A DNA stretch of 64,000 nt, taken from assembly GCA_049568075.1 (NCBI GenBank), contig CP144911.1; one strand, given 5' to 3'. Below are positions 8,363-16,787 of the stretch, piece after piece (position 1 is the first letter of the stretch; every line of letters begins with the position of its first letter). The notes beneath the pieces are model-generated. The model was not told where the DNA came from, did not search any database, and worked only from the letters and a program-made list of their open reading frames with translations. Source of the stretch: Gottfriedia sp049568075 (GTDB taxonomy: Bacteria; Bacillota; Bacilli; Bacillales; Bacillaceae_G). A program made the translations under genes and the position numbers.

Positions 8363-9139
8363 ATGAATAAAAAATTAATGTCAGCAATGATCATTTGTAT
8401 GATTTCAATATTAGTTGTAACTGGTTGTGGAAAAGAAAAACGAAATGCAAACGAAGTAGTCGTTGGATTAGATGATACTTTTGTACCAATGGGTTTTAAA
8501 GATGATAAAGGTAAGATTGTAGGTTTTGATATTGATTTAGCAAAAGAAGTATTTAAACGTGAAAATATGAAAGTAACTTTCCAACCAATTGATTGGTCAA
8601 TGAAAGAGACTGAATTAAAATCAGGAAATATTGATGCAATTTGGAACGGCTATTCAATTACAGATGAGCGCAAGAAAAAAGTAAATTTCTCAGATGCATA
8701 TTTAAAAAATAGACAAGTTATTATCACCCTAGCAAATTCAAAAATAAAAACAAAATCAGATTTAAAAGGTAAAAATGTTGGGATTCAAGAAGGATCAAGT
8801 TCTTTAGATGCAGTTAACAAAGATAAAAACTTAGTAACATCATTTAACGGTAGTAAACCTGTGTTATATGAAAATAACAACCAAGCTTTAATGGACTTAG
8901 AATCAAAACGTGTAGATGTGGTTGTAGCGGATGAAACATTAGCTAGATATTACATGAACAAAAGAGGCCAAAACAAATACAAAATTTTAGAAGACAACTT
9001 TGGTGAAGAAGAATATGGAATTGGCGTTAGAAAAGATGATGCTGATTTACTTAAAAAAATTAACAAAGAAATTAGTGCTATGAAAAAAGATGGTACTTAT
9101 GACAAAATTTACAAAAAATGGTTCGGTACATTGAAATAA
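8363..9139 (+). CDS. Amino-acid ABC transporter, substrate-binding lipoprotein
   Basis: The 258-aa product has a lipoprotein signal with lipobox LVVTGC (Cys near residue 22) and a family 3 solute-binding fold: VVVGLDDTFVPMGFKDDKGKI, GFDIDLAKEVF, and a long C-terminal lobe ending KKWFG. It is anchored outside the membrane and delivers a polar amino acid to the permease encoded 16 bp downstream. GGGAGAG lies before ATG 8363. The T-box in front suggests control by one tRNA species, and the CAC specifier points to histidine, as in the hisXYZ systems predicted for Firmicutes. Substrate identity remains an inference. Confidence 0.85.
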   Translation: MNKKLMSAMIICMISILVVTGCGKEKRNANEVVVGLDDTFVPMGFKDDKGKIVGFDIDLAKEVFKRENMKVTFQPIDWSMKETELKSGNIDAIWNGYSITDERKKKVNFSDAYLKNRQVIITLANSKIKTKSDLKGKNVGIQEGSSSLDAVNKDKNLVTSFNGSKPVLYENNNQALMDLESKRVDVVVADETLARYYMNKRGQNKYKILEDNFGEEEYGIGVRKDDADLLKKINKEISAMKKDGTYDKIYKKWFGTLK

Positions 9140-9155
9140 AAAGGAGCTTACGATC

Positions 9156-9797
9156 ATGGAACAAATTACATCTTTATTACCTTCCATGCTTGATGGATTA
9201 AAAATAACGCTAGAGGTTTTCTTAATTACTCTAGCGTTAGCAATTCCACTTGGAATCATCATTGCACTTGGAAGACTTTCGAATATTACAGCAATCAAAT
9301 CAATTATTAGTTCTTATATTTTATTAATGCGTGGTACACCTCTACTTCTACAATTAATCTTTATCTTTTTTGGTTTACCATTAGTCGGAATTGTCTTTGA
9401 CCGTTTTACAACAGTTATTATCGCATTTGTACTTAATTATGCAGCTTATTTTGGAGAAATATTCAGAGCCGGTATTCAATCAGTTGATAAAGGTCAATAT
9501 GAAGCAGCAGAGGTTTTAGGATTGAGTCGAAGTCAAACTTTTAAAAGAATTATTCTGCCTCAAATGACTAAAAAAGTATTACCACCTGTTTCAAACGAAG
9601 TCATTACGCTAGTAAAAGATTCAGCTCTTGTATATGTAGTTGGACTTGATGATATGCTTCGAGTAGCTAAAATCGCATCTAATACAAGCGCATCACTACT
9701 GCCTCTTGTTTTCGTTGGTATTATTTATCTTCTACTAACAGCAATATTAACGAATTTATTTAAACGATTAGAAAATCGATATTCATATTATAAATAA
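9156..9797 (+). CDS. Amino-acid ABC transporter permease
   Basis: The 213-aa protein has about five membrane segments and the HisM/HisQ-family features: MLDGLKITLEVFLIT, LLMRGTPLLLQL, and the EAA loop EAAEVLGLSRSQTFKRIILPQ that docks onto the ATPase. A single permease gene implies a homodimer. AAGGAGC precedes the ATG, 16 bp after the binding-protein stop, in the same T-box operon. It forms the membrane channel of the predicted histidine or other polar amino-acid importer. Confidence 0.9.
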   Translation: MEQITSLLPSMLDGLKITLEVFLITLALAIPLGIIIALGRLSNITAIKSIISSYILLMRGTPLLLQLIFIFFGLPLVGIVFDRFTTVIIAFVLNYAAYFGEIFRAGIQSVDKGQYEAAEVLGLSRSQTFKRIILPQMTKKVLPPVSNEVITLVKDSALVYVVGLDDMLRVAKIASNTSASLLPLVFVGIIYLLLTAILTNLFKRLENRYSYYK

Positions 9798-9810
9798 GGA
9801 GAGACTAAAA

Positions 9811-10464
9811 ATGTTAAAAGTAAATAACTTAACAAAACAGTTTAATAAACAAACCGTATTAAATGAAGTCTCTTTTGAAGTTAATAAAGGAGAAATCGTT
9901 ACTCTACTAGGACAATCAGGAGCAGGTAAAACGACAATACTTCGTTGTATTAATGGTTTAGAAAGCTTCGATGGCGGATCTATTGAAATAGATGGCCAAA
10001 TGATAAAATCTAAAAAAGATCTTTTAAAAGTAAGAAAAAACGTTGGACTCGTTTTTCAAAACTATAATTTATTCCCACATAAAACAGTAATTGAAAATAT
10101 TATTGAAGCCCCTACTCTTGTACTAGGTATGAATAAAGAAGATGCTACAAAAAGAGCAATGGATTTATTAAAACAAGTTGGTCTAAGTGATAAAGCAAAT
10201 TCATTACCAAACGAGTTATCAGGCGGACAACAGCAACGTGTAGCAATCGCTAGAGCGTGTGCACTACAGCCAAAAATTCTTTGCTTTGATGAACCTACTT
10301 CCGCACTAGATCCTGAACTAACGAACGGAATTGCTGAGATTATGAAAAAATTAGCAAATGACGGAATGAGCATCCTTGTCATTACTCACGACATGGAATT
10401 CGCAAGTAATGTTTCGACTCGTACGCTACTTGTAAAAGAAGGAAAAGTTTTAGAAAGTGCATGA
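9811..10464 (+). CDS. Amino-acid ABC transporter ATP-binding protein
   Basis: The 217-aa ATPase has Walker A GQSGAGKTT (near residue 34), Q-loop VFQNYNLFPH, signature LSGGQQQRVAIARA, Walker B ILCFDEPTSALDPE and the H-loop VITHDMEFA, the complete set of the GlnQ/HisP family. AAGGAGAG precedes ATG 9811, 13 bp after the permease stop. It energises the importer from the cytosol. It is slightly shorter than the usual 240 aa but lacks no motif. It is the last gene of the T-box operon. No clear terminator hairpin follows before the repeat array. Confidence 0.92.
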   Translation: MLKVNNLTKQFNKQTVLNEVSFEVNKGEIVTLLGQSGAGKTTILRCINGLESFDGGSIEIDGQMIKSKKDLLKVRKNVGLVFQNYNLFPHKTVIENIIEAPTLVLGMNKEDATKRAMDLLKQVGLSDKANSLPNELSGGQQQRVAIARACALQPKILCFDEPTSALDPELTNGIAEIMKKLANDGMSILVITHDMEFASNVSTRTLLVKEGKVLESA

Positions 10465-10566
10465 ATGTAGCGGAAACTAGGTTATATTCCAAAATATATG
10501 ATTAGATTTTACCCTTTTTCTATCTATCTAAATAATACGAACGTAAATTCAGGTGAATTTAGCATG

Positions 10567-10724
10567 TTAATTGCAGATTCACCTTTTTTATTTGCGGTTT
10601 TGACATTTTTAATTGCAGTTTTGTCTTTTTTATTTGCAGCTCCATCAGTTTATTTGCAGTTCCTACTGATTTATTTGCACCCCCGTCGCTTTAGCGCAGT
10701 TCCATAAAATTTATTTGCAGTTCA
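10567..10724. repeat. 21-bp phased degenerate repeat array (8 units)
   Basis: The core TTWATTTGCAG starts at 10567, 10588, 10609, 10630, 10650, 10671, 10690 and 10711, so spacing is 19-21 bp. Bases between cores vary. Two units are altered (TTTGCAC, TAGCGCAG). A frame runs through it, but it only encodes the repeat and has no ribosome site. It lies between the ABC operon and the convergent cyd operon. Confidence 0.7.
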
Positions 10725-10751
10725 CCCCTACCTCATCCTTTATTCAAAAAA

Positions 10752-10777
10752 AAGCGCCCCAATTTTATAGGCGCCTC
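10752..10777 (-). terminator. Terminator of the cyd operon
   Basis: On the minus strand GCGCC pairs with GGCGC around an AT-rich loop and is followed by eight T residues. Confidence 0.7.
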
Positions 10778-10789
10778 TCCACTCATTAT

Positions 10790-10888
10790 TCAATGAAAAA
10801 ATTTACTAATAAAAGATAATCCCATTATTAAAGCTACAATAAAACATAGAAGTACAAGCCGCTTTTCATGTTTATTAGAAGAGTGCAT
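10790..10888 (-). CDS. Small membrane protein, probable CydS/CydX-type oxidase subunit
   Basis: This 32-aa frame starts at ATG 10888 with GGGGGAG five bases before it, 15 bp after the cydB stop, and ends just before the operon terminator. The product is a polar N-terminus (MHSSNKHEKR) followed by one membrane helix (LVLLCFIVALIMGLSFI). Cytochrome bd oxidases carry a third subunit of this size: CydX in Escherichia coli and CydS in Geobacillus. Position, strand, ribosome site and topology support that role; the sequence itself is not one I recognise. Confidence 0.6.
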   Translation of the reverse strand: MHSSNKHEKRLVLLCFIVALIMGLSFISKFFH

Positions 10889-10903
10889 TTCATCTCCCCC
10901 ACT

Positions 10904-11920
10904 TTACTTTTTGCCTTGAACATACTCGGCATCAAATAAAAATAGTTTAAATAAGAACAATAGCGATGGAACTAATAGTAGTAACCCTAAGACAAATACA
11001 GTTACTAGCATGGTACCGGATGTTTTATTGGTGTATCCATTGTATATCGTAATATATGGATCTAATATATATGGCAAATGCGCTGCTCCATAGCCGAAAA
11101 AAGCAAAGAAGAATTGGAGCATTACAAATATAAAGGCTGTTCCGTAATTTCGTTTTAGTAAAATTAATGATGATGCTATTAAAAAACAAACTAATGATAA
11201 TAAAAACATCCACCAATAATGATTAACGATATTTTCATAAAATCTAACATTATTATCTCTTAATCCTACAAATATAAGAAAGCTTGATAGGATTGTTGGT
11301 ACGGTCCAATATAAAGCATATTGTCTTAATATCGCTAGCGCACTTTCATCTTTTGCTTTACTTGCGTAATAGGTTAAAAATGTTGCGCTAATATATAAGA
11401 CTGAAATGATTGCAATGATTACAACACTCCAGGAGTAGATACTTGTTAATAGGTTTTTAGCTAAAAATTGAACGACTCCATTTTTTTCAACTATATACCC
11501 TCCTCCGGAAATGGTCAGAACTGTACAAAGTGAAGCTGGAATCAATAGGCCTGTGGCTCCATATAAGAATAAATAAACTTTGTTTTCCTTTGATCCATAA
11601 TTAGAAAAGGCATAAAACGAGCCTCTAATTGCCAATAGGACTAGCGAAATACTTCCTGGGATTAATAGAGCCGTCCCATAGTAAAATGCAACACTTGGAA
11701 AAAAGCCTATAATGCCAACAAAGAAAAATACAAAAAATACATTCGTTATCTCCCAAACAGGTGATAAATATCTACTAATCAAATTATTTATTAAGTGATC
11801 CTTTTTCGTTACTTTTCCATAATAAGCAAAGAATCCAGCACCGAAGTCAATTGATGCAATAATGATATATCCATATAGAAATATCCATAAAACGATTATT
11901 CCTAATAACTCAATATTCAA
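10904..11920 (-). CDS. cydB: Cytochrome bd quinol oxidase subunit II
   Basis: The 338-aa protein has eight to nine membrane segments. The N-terminal region (IDFGAGFFAYYGKVTK, and NNLISRYLSPVWEITNVFFVFF with the conserved W-E pair) matches CydB/YthB. With CydA it forms the membrane quinol oxidase that reduces oxygen to water without pumping protons. It is cotranscribed after cydA with a 114-bp gap and is followed by a small probable third subunit. This is the short CioB/YthB-like lineage usual in Bacillus. Confidence 0.88.
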   Translation of the reverse strand: MNIELLGIIVLWIFLYGYIIIASIDFGAGFFAYYGKVTKKDHLINNLISRYLSPVWEITNVFFVFFFVGIIGFFPSVAFYYGTALLIPGSISLVLLAIRGSFYAFSNYGSKENKVYLFLYGATGLLIPASLCTVLTISGGGYIVEKNGVVQFLAKNLLTSIYSWSVVIIAIISVLYISATFLTYYASKAKDESALAILRQYALYWTVPTILSSFLIFVGLRDNNVRFYENIVNHYWWMFLLSLVCFLIASSLILLKRNYGTAFIFVMLQFFFAFFGYGAAHLPYILDPYITIYNGYTNKTSGTMLVTVFVLGLLLLVPSLLFLFKLFLFDAEYVQGKK

Positions 11921-12034
11921 TGTTCACCCTCCTATTCATTGGCTTTGTCTCAAATTCAAGCAATACTCTTTCAAGCTACAACATTTACTTATTCGTAACT
12001 TACCGAAAGTTTTACGATTGAAATTTAACAGAGC

Positions 12035-13366
12035 CTATTTTTTTAAACGATATTGAAGTTCATCTTCGGGTGGATTATGAATGAACATTTTTCGAATAAC
12101 GATTGTACAAAAGACTCCTAAAAATACATACAATACAAAAAATAACCAAAACATACCGCCTAGTCCTTTGGCAGTTGTGGCTCCCTCTGAAACCTTCATA
12201 TATCCTCTTAATATCCATGGCTGGCGGCCAATTTCGGCAATCATCCATCCAAGTTCGATATTGATCATCGCTAATGGGCCAGTCAGCGCCAGTCCACGTA
12301 AAAGCCATTTATTATGCATCCAATTTTTCTTCTTGATAGAAAACACAACAAATATGAAGGTCATCGATATTATTAAGCCGACAAATGTCATTTTAATATC
12401 AAATAAATAATGTATGAACAAAGGTGGCGTCTCATCTTTTGGGAATTCATTTAATCCAATTACTGGTGCATTAAAATCTGAGAAAGATAAAAAGCTTAGC
12501 AGTTTAGGAATTCGAATTTCATATTTTACTTCATGTGTTTTATCATCTAGTGTTCCGAATAAGACAAAATCTGCTCCTCTTTCTGTCTCAAAATGCCATT
12601 CAATAGCTGCTAGTTTTTCTGGTTGGTATTTAGCAAGGAATTTTGCTGATACATCTCCTGTGACACCTGTTAAAACGGCAAAAATTAATCCTAGTGTTGC
12701 TGCTAATCGAAGCCCTTTTCGTGTGTATTCCGTATTCTTTCCTCTTAATAATTGAATAGCGGCGATCGACGTTAATATAAGTGCGGATGCAACATATGCA
12801 GTAACAATTACATGTAAAGTTTTAGAAGGAGCAGCTGGATTAAACATTGCAGCGATTGGATCGACCGTTGTAATTATTCCATTTTTCAAAGTAAAACCTT
12901 GTGGAGTATTCATGAACGCATTTACTGTCGTGATAAAAAATGCCGACAAAGTTGAACCTAATATAACAGGTAAAATGATCAACCAATGATAAATAGGTTT
13001 TTTAAATCGGTCCCAAGTATATAAATAGATCCCAAGGAATATCGCTTCAAAAAAGAAAGCGAATGTTTCCATAAACAATGGGAAACTAATTGCTTGACCC
13101 GCGATTCTCATAAAGCTCGGCCATAATAAAGATAGTTGTAGACCAATACAAGTACCAGTTACTACTCCGACTGCAACGGTAATTGTGTAACCTCTGGCCC
13201 ATCTTCTCGCCATTAGCGTGTAATGTGGATCCTTTTTTAAGATTCCTAACCCTTCTGCAATTGCGATCATTAAGGGTATTCCTACACCAATTGTTGCAAA
13301 AATAATGTGAAATACTAGTGTCATACTTGTTAGTAATCTACTGAGTGTGACATTATCCAACTCCAT
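12035..13366 (-). CDS. cydA: Cytochrome bd quinol oxidase subunit I
   Basis: I place the start at ATG 13366 (MELDNVTLSRLLT), preceded by GGGGGGAT and matching YthA/CioA N-termini; an upstream in-frame codon at 13405 adds 13 residues without family support. The product is 443 aa with nine membrane segments. The haem-ligand His lies in LVFHIIFATIGVG, and the conserved GRQPW motif is present. The quinol loop is short, as in cyanide-insensitive CioA-type oxidases. It is the first gene of cydA-cydB-small subunit. The oxidase suits low-oxygen or stress respiration. The upstream region contains AT-rich DNA but no operator I can name. Confidence 0.9.
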   Translation of the reverse strand: MELDNVTLSRLLTSMTLVFHIIFATIGVGIPLMIAIAEGLGILKKDPHYTLMARRWARGYTITVAVGVVTGTCIGLQLSLLWPSFMRIAGQAISFPLFMETFAFFFEAIFLGIYLYTWDRFKKPIYHWLIILPVILGSTLSAFFITTVNAFMNTPQGFTLKNGIITTVDPIAAMFNPAAPSKTLHVIVTAYVASALILTSIAAIQLLRGKNTEYTRKGLRLAATLGLIFAVLTGVTGDVSAKFLAKYQPEKLAAIEWHFETERGADFVLFGTLDDKTHEVKYEIRIPKLLSFLSFSDFNAPVIGLNEFPKDETPPLFIHYLFDIKMTFVGLIISMTFIFVVFSIKKKNWMHNKWLLRGLALTGPLAMINIELGWMIAEIGRQPWILRGYMKVSEGATTAKGLGGMFWLFFVLYVFLGVFCTIVIRKMFIHNPPEDELQYRLKK

Positions 13367-13547
13367 CACGAAATCCCCCCTATAATGTAATATCTTATTG
13401 TCCAATGAAATTAATTATTCTAATCAAATGACCGATCATGTTACGATTTTATGAACATAATCAGTAAAATTGCATTTTAATTTGTATCTATAAAAGTATG
13501 TTCCTATAACAATAAAGGTATACGGTATTTCTAAAGGGAAAACAAAT

Positions 13548-13572
13548 AACCACAAGGAATTCCCTTGTGGTT
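13548..13572. terminator. Hairpin 1 of a duplicated terminator
   Basis: AACCACAAGG pairs with CCTTGTGGTT. The identical 25-bp hairpin recurs at 13641-13665, on the other side of repeat copy b. Confidence 0.6.
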
Positions 13573-13640
13573 CAGACTGCCCGCCAAGCGCTTGCAATCA
13601 GTCTGAAAATCAATTTTTTTGTATTTTGTCTACACACTAA
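13573..13640 (+). repeat. Terminator-linked repeat, copy b
   Basis: CAGACTG (13573) and CAGTCTG (13599-13605) bracket GCGCTTGC; the tail AAAATCAATTTTTTTG ... GTCTACACAC continues to 13640. It is inserted between two identical terminator hairpins, as if the hairpin had been duplicated with the insertion. Confidence 0.7.
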
Positions 13641-13669
13641 AACCACAAGGAATTCCCTTGTGGTTTTAG
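13641..13669 (-). terminator. Hairpin 2, terminator of the MATE operon
   Basis: AACCACAAGG and CCTTGTGGTT with A and T runs on both sides; it lies directly beyond the MATE stop codon at 13694. Confidence 0.7.
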
Positions 13670-13693
13670 TTCAACGAAATAATGAATTTCAAA

Positions 13694-15085
13694 TTAATTG
13701 ACTAAACGGACTATACGTTTCTTTCTCCATGAAAATTTATAATATAAAAAATTTAATCCAAGTCCAACTATAAAAGCTGCCGGGTATCCGAACCAAATTC
13801 CTTTCATTCCGAGACTTGTGTAATGAGATAAAAGATAAGCTACAGGTACTTCAATACACCATATTACAAATATACTAATAAGCGTTGGCCACAGTACTGC
13901 TCCACTAGCACGCATTGTAGACGATAAAATAAATGAATGTCCGAGTATTAAATATCCCCATAACGTAATCATCAATAAACTATTCGCTATTTGTACAGTA
14001 CTATCATTCGTTAGAAATAAATTTAAAATAGGCTTTGAGAAAAAATAAGTGAGTAAGACTACTATGCCACCGAGCACATAGTTAAGTAATAATCCTATTT
14101 TAATAACTTGGTTTAATCGATCAACCTGATTTGCTCCTATTGACTGAGCAGCAAAAATTGATACTGCGATTCCAATACAAATTGATGGCATTTGAACATA
14201 ACTTACTAACTGATTTACAACCCCATAGGATGCAGTAGCCTCTGATCCATATTGATTAACAAAAGTAATAACGGCAATCTCAGAAATCGAAAGAAATACC
14301 ATATTAATACTCGTTGGAATACCTAGTTTTAAAATTAGTTTTAAAAGTTCAGGATCCATCTTCAAATAGTTTCTTAACGAAGTATCAAGACGAAGTGGAT
14401 GATTCGTTTTGTGTAAGTATATGAATAGAACTATACATGTCAAAACCGTTGAACCTATTGATGCATATGCTGCCCCATATATTCCTAGCTTTGGTATGCC
14501 TAACCAACCAAATACTAATGGTGGTAAAAGTGCAACATTTAAAACTGTACTTAATATAAGAAAATAAAACGGTGTTTTTGAATCCCCAATACCCCTCATT
14601 AGAGTTGTATATACCATATAGATAAATAGCACGGGAATCGACCAAAATAAAATGGAAGCATAATGTGTACTTACATGAAGAATATTTTCAGGAGTTCCTA
14701 TTAAACTCAAAAGTTTTTCAATAAAAATATTGCCAATGATTGCAAGCACTACAGCGAGGAAAAGAGTAAAAGTAAGAGTCGTTCCAACAATCGCTTTTAC
14801 TCTATTTTCAAGTTTTGCCCCATGTGCCTGACCAATCAAAATTGAACTGCCAGAGCCAATTCCAATAATAAATGATACTAAAAAGAAAAATATGGGAAAG
14901 AAAGCTGAAATTGCAGCTAATGCATTTTCCCCTAACCAATTTCCTACTATAATCATGCTAAAAACCTGGCCAATTGACTGCATAATATTACTTAAAAGTA
15001 ATGGAATTAGAAACATAATCATTGGGCGTAATAAAGTAAATTTTACTTTTTTTTGCTCCTGAGGATTAATCTCAGATGTAATCAA
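13694..15085 (-). CDS. MATE family efflux transporter
   Basis: The 463-aa protein has about twelve membrane segments and two homologous halves typical of MatE domains (MIIVGNWLGENALAAISAFFP; SYGVVNQLVSYVQMP). Such proteins export cationic drugs or metabolites using sodium or proton gradients. The start is a TTG at 15085 that overlaps the stop of the GIY-YIG gene by four bases (TTGA), with AAGGGTGAT upstream, so translation is coupled. It is third in an operon after a DUF2087 regulator and a GIY-YIG protein. The substrate is unknown. Confidence 0.85.
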   Translation of the reverse strand: MITSEINPQEQKKVKFTLLRPMIMFLIPLLLSNIMQSIGQVFSMIIVGNWLGENALAAISAFFPIFFFLVSFIIGIGSGSSILIGQAHGAKLENRVKAIVGTTLTFTLFLAVVLAIIGNIFIEKLLSLIGTPENILHVSTHYASILFWSIPVLFIYMVYTTLMRGIGDSKTPFYFLILSTVLNVALLPPLVFGWLGIPKLGIYGAAYASIGSTVLTCIVLFIYLHKTNHPLRLDTSLRNYLKMDPELLKLILKLGIPTSINMVFLSISEIAVITFVNQYGSEATASYGVVNQLVSYVQMPSICIGIAVSIFAAQSIGANQVDRLNQVIKIGLLLNYVLGGIVVLLTYFFSKPILNLFLTNDSTVQIANSLLMITLWGYLILGHSFILSSTMRASGAVLWPTLISIFVIWCIEVPVAYLLSHYTSLGMKGIWFGYPAAFIVGLGLNFLYYKFSWRKKRIVRLVN

Positions 15086-15450
15086 GTCTGATCACCCTTG
15101 CTATTGTTTGTGTGATATCCTCTTTCACCATAAGGTTGAAGTTTTTCTAACCATTTTTCCTCAAGTCTTTTTAGATCTCCCTTGATACCTAATGGACTAA
15201 TGTCTTCTTCCTTTAAAATTTCTAATTCCTCAAATACAAATGACTCTTTTCCATATTCATTCCATTCTTGTTGAAGTGTTTTATTTGTACAAGACCCTGC
15301 CTCTAATTCAAATTTCTTTCCATTAATTGTTTTTAAATTTTTAGTACTTACTATGAATATTTTTTGATTTTTTACGTTTTTAATTTGATAAATACCTGCT
15401 TGAACTTTCGTTTCTTTATATTGCATTTTTAATTCTTTTTTTCTACTCAT
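15082..15450 (-). CDS. GIY-YIG domain protein
   Basis: The protein has 122 aa from ATG 15450 (GAAAGG upstream); a longer in-frame TTG start lacks spacing. The GIY-YIG core begins at AGIYQIKNVKNQKIFI near residue 20, with the second part NEYGKESFVFEELEIL and a helical LKRLEEKWLEKLQPYGERGYH tail. In this family GIY-YIG domains are small nucleases, but the N-terminal pattern is GIY with a weak second YIG strand (IFIVS), so catalytic activity is uncertain. It is coupled to the MATE gene and preceded by a DUF2087 regulator. Confidence 0.75.
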   Translation of the reverse strand: MSRKKELKMQYKETKVQAGIYQIKNVKNQKIFIVSTKNLKTINGKKFELEAGSCTNKTLQQEWNEYGKESFVFEELEILKEEDISPLGIKGDLKRLEEKWLEKLQPYGERGYHTNNSKGDQT

Positions 15451-15469
15451 TTTTAACAACCTTTCTCTT

Positions 15470-16225
15470 CTAAGCTTTTAACCAATAACTACTGCCATCC
15501 GACTTTCGATCAATAAAGCCATATTCAATTAAGTATCTTCTTAACACGACATAATCAGGATAAGTAGCTGTCAGTACTTCATTTATCTCTTTTTCTGTAT
15601 ATTTCTTATTTGGTGAAAATCTTTTAACGATTTCTCTTAGAACAACAAGCTTTTGTTTTTCCTTTAATGGAAATTTTTTTAATGGTCCCTCTATGCCTTC
15701 CGGAAAGTATTTTTTTAAGGTTTTTTCCATTTCATCTTCCGTAATGTTATAGCGCTCATCGACCATTTTTGCTGTTTTATGAAGTGGTAAAAAACTTGGC
15801 GCATGCTCATCCTTTTCTTTTAAAAGCTCCATCATGACAAGAAATAATTTTGCTTGTCTTTCTTTTTCCTTTAAAACAAAGCGATGATTCCTAATCGTAG
15901 AAGCGCTACCGATACCAGTTTCTTTTTGAATATCTGTATCACTCTTCCCTTGATAAAAAAGACGTAAAAGATGGTTTTGATGTTCTGTTAATCCTGTTAG
16001 TTTTTTATCCAGCTGGATCAAATAATTGAAAACAGAGTCATGACTTTGTTCTATATGAACTCTCATGTATTTTTCAGCTTCATATAAAATACCTGAATCT
16101 TGATAAATAATTCCTTTTTCAATTTTTTTACTACAGAGTAAACATAAATAATGATTTTCCTCTTCGATATATCCTTGTTTTAATTCTTCTATATCTGCAT
16201 TCCAAAAAACGTCTAAATTTTCCAC
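15470..16225 (-). CDS. DUF2087 transcriptional regulator
   Basis: The 251-aa protein has an N-terminal Cys-containing segment (HYLCLLCSKKIEKG, with a later His pair, a possible zinc site). A LuxR-like helix-turn-helix follows (LTEHQNHLLRLFYQGKSDTD, GIGSASTIRNHRF near residues 80-115), then a C-terminal DUF2087 domain (LREIVKRFSPNKKYTEKEIN ... LRRYLIEYGFIDRKSDGSSYW). Members are transcription factors in Firmicutes. It leads the operon with GIY-YIG and MATE genes. Upstream, two TGTAAACAATA-like motifs on the minus strand (plus 16250-16262 and 16298-16308) are candidate autoregulatory sites. Confidence 0.75.
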   Translation of the reverse strand: MENLDVFWNADIEELKQGYIEEENHYLCLLCSKKIEKGIIYQDSGILYEAEKYMRVHIEQSHDSVFNYLIQLDKKLTGLTEHQNHLLRLFYQGKSDTDIQKETGIGSASTIRNHRFVLKEKERQAKLFLVMMELLKEKDEHAPSFLPLHKTAKMVDERYNITEDEMEKTLKKYFPEGIEGPLKKFPLKEKQKLVVLREIVKRFSPNKKYTEKEINEVLTATYPDYVVLRRYLIEYGFIDRKSDGSSYWLKA

Positions 16226-16410
16226 TTAACAAACACAACCCTTTTTTGTTTATTGTTTACCAAACAAACTTTCAAAACGTTTATTTATTTACAAACATAA
16301 TATGTTATTGTTTACAAAATGTCAATTTTACTTTTTAATTTTTATACTTTCTTATTTTAAAAAGGATGCCTCAAAAGACCTTTTAAAATGTTAGAACTCC
16401 TAATTTACAC

Positions 16411-16452
16411 AAAAAAAGCATCTCAAAGTTACTTTTTTCCTAATGAGATGCC
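16411..16452 (-). terminator. Orphan terminator
   Basis: On the minus strand GCATCTCA and TGAGATGC form a stem followed by a T run. No intact gene lies before it, but a decayed frame ends 50 bp upstream. Confidence 0.55.
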
Positions 16453-16501
16453 ATTTCAATCTATTAAAAATTATTAAATGGTACTTTCTATACTTTTCAA
16501 C

Positions 16502-16651
16502 TTAATTCTCTTGTTCCAAAGGGACTAATTTCAAATCTTCAATTGACAATTTCTTACAGTACTTTACAATTAAATTGTAAGGTGAATTTAATATTCGACA
16601 TATTTTAAAGTATTTAAAAAACCTATTCTCAAAAGGGAAAATCTTTACATA
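16502..16651 (-). pseudogene. Remnant of an unidentified gene
   Basis: A minus-strand frame without a start codon runs from about 16651 to TAA at 16502-16504. It reads coding-like in its last 40 residues (ILNSPYNLIVKYCKKLSIED, then LKLVPLEQEN) and is followed by a proper terminator at 16411-16452. I do not recognise the parent. It may be the tail of a deleted gene. The rest of the 16226-16787 gap is AT-rich and without clear features. Confidence 0.3.
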
Positions 16652-16787
16652 TTATTTTCCTTATAGACTAATATATTTAAAGAAAAACAGTAGAAATAAT
16701 TATGACAAAAGATATAGTTTTAGATCAGTCTAAACTGTCTTTAAATACACGAAAATTAATGATTTCTTTACAAGATAGGAGGAAGTT

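Noticed and set aside
10498..10707. 69-codon frame on the plus strand
   Set aside because: It only translates the 21-bp repeat array and has no ribosome site.
10567..10724. CRISPR array
   Set aside because: Repeat core is about 11 bp, spacers about 10 bp, and no cas genes are present.
12081..12410. 109-codon frame antisense to cydA
   Set aside because: Shadow of a well-supported membrane protein gene.
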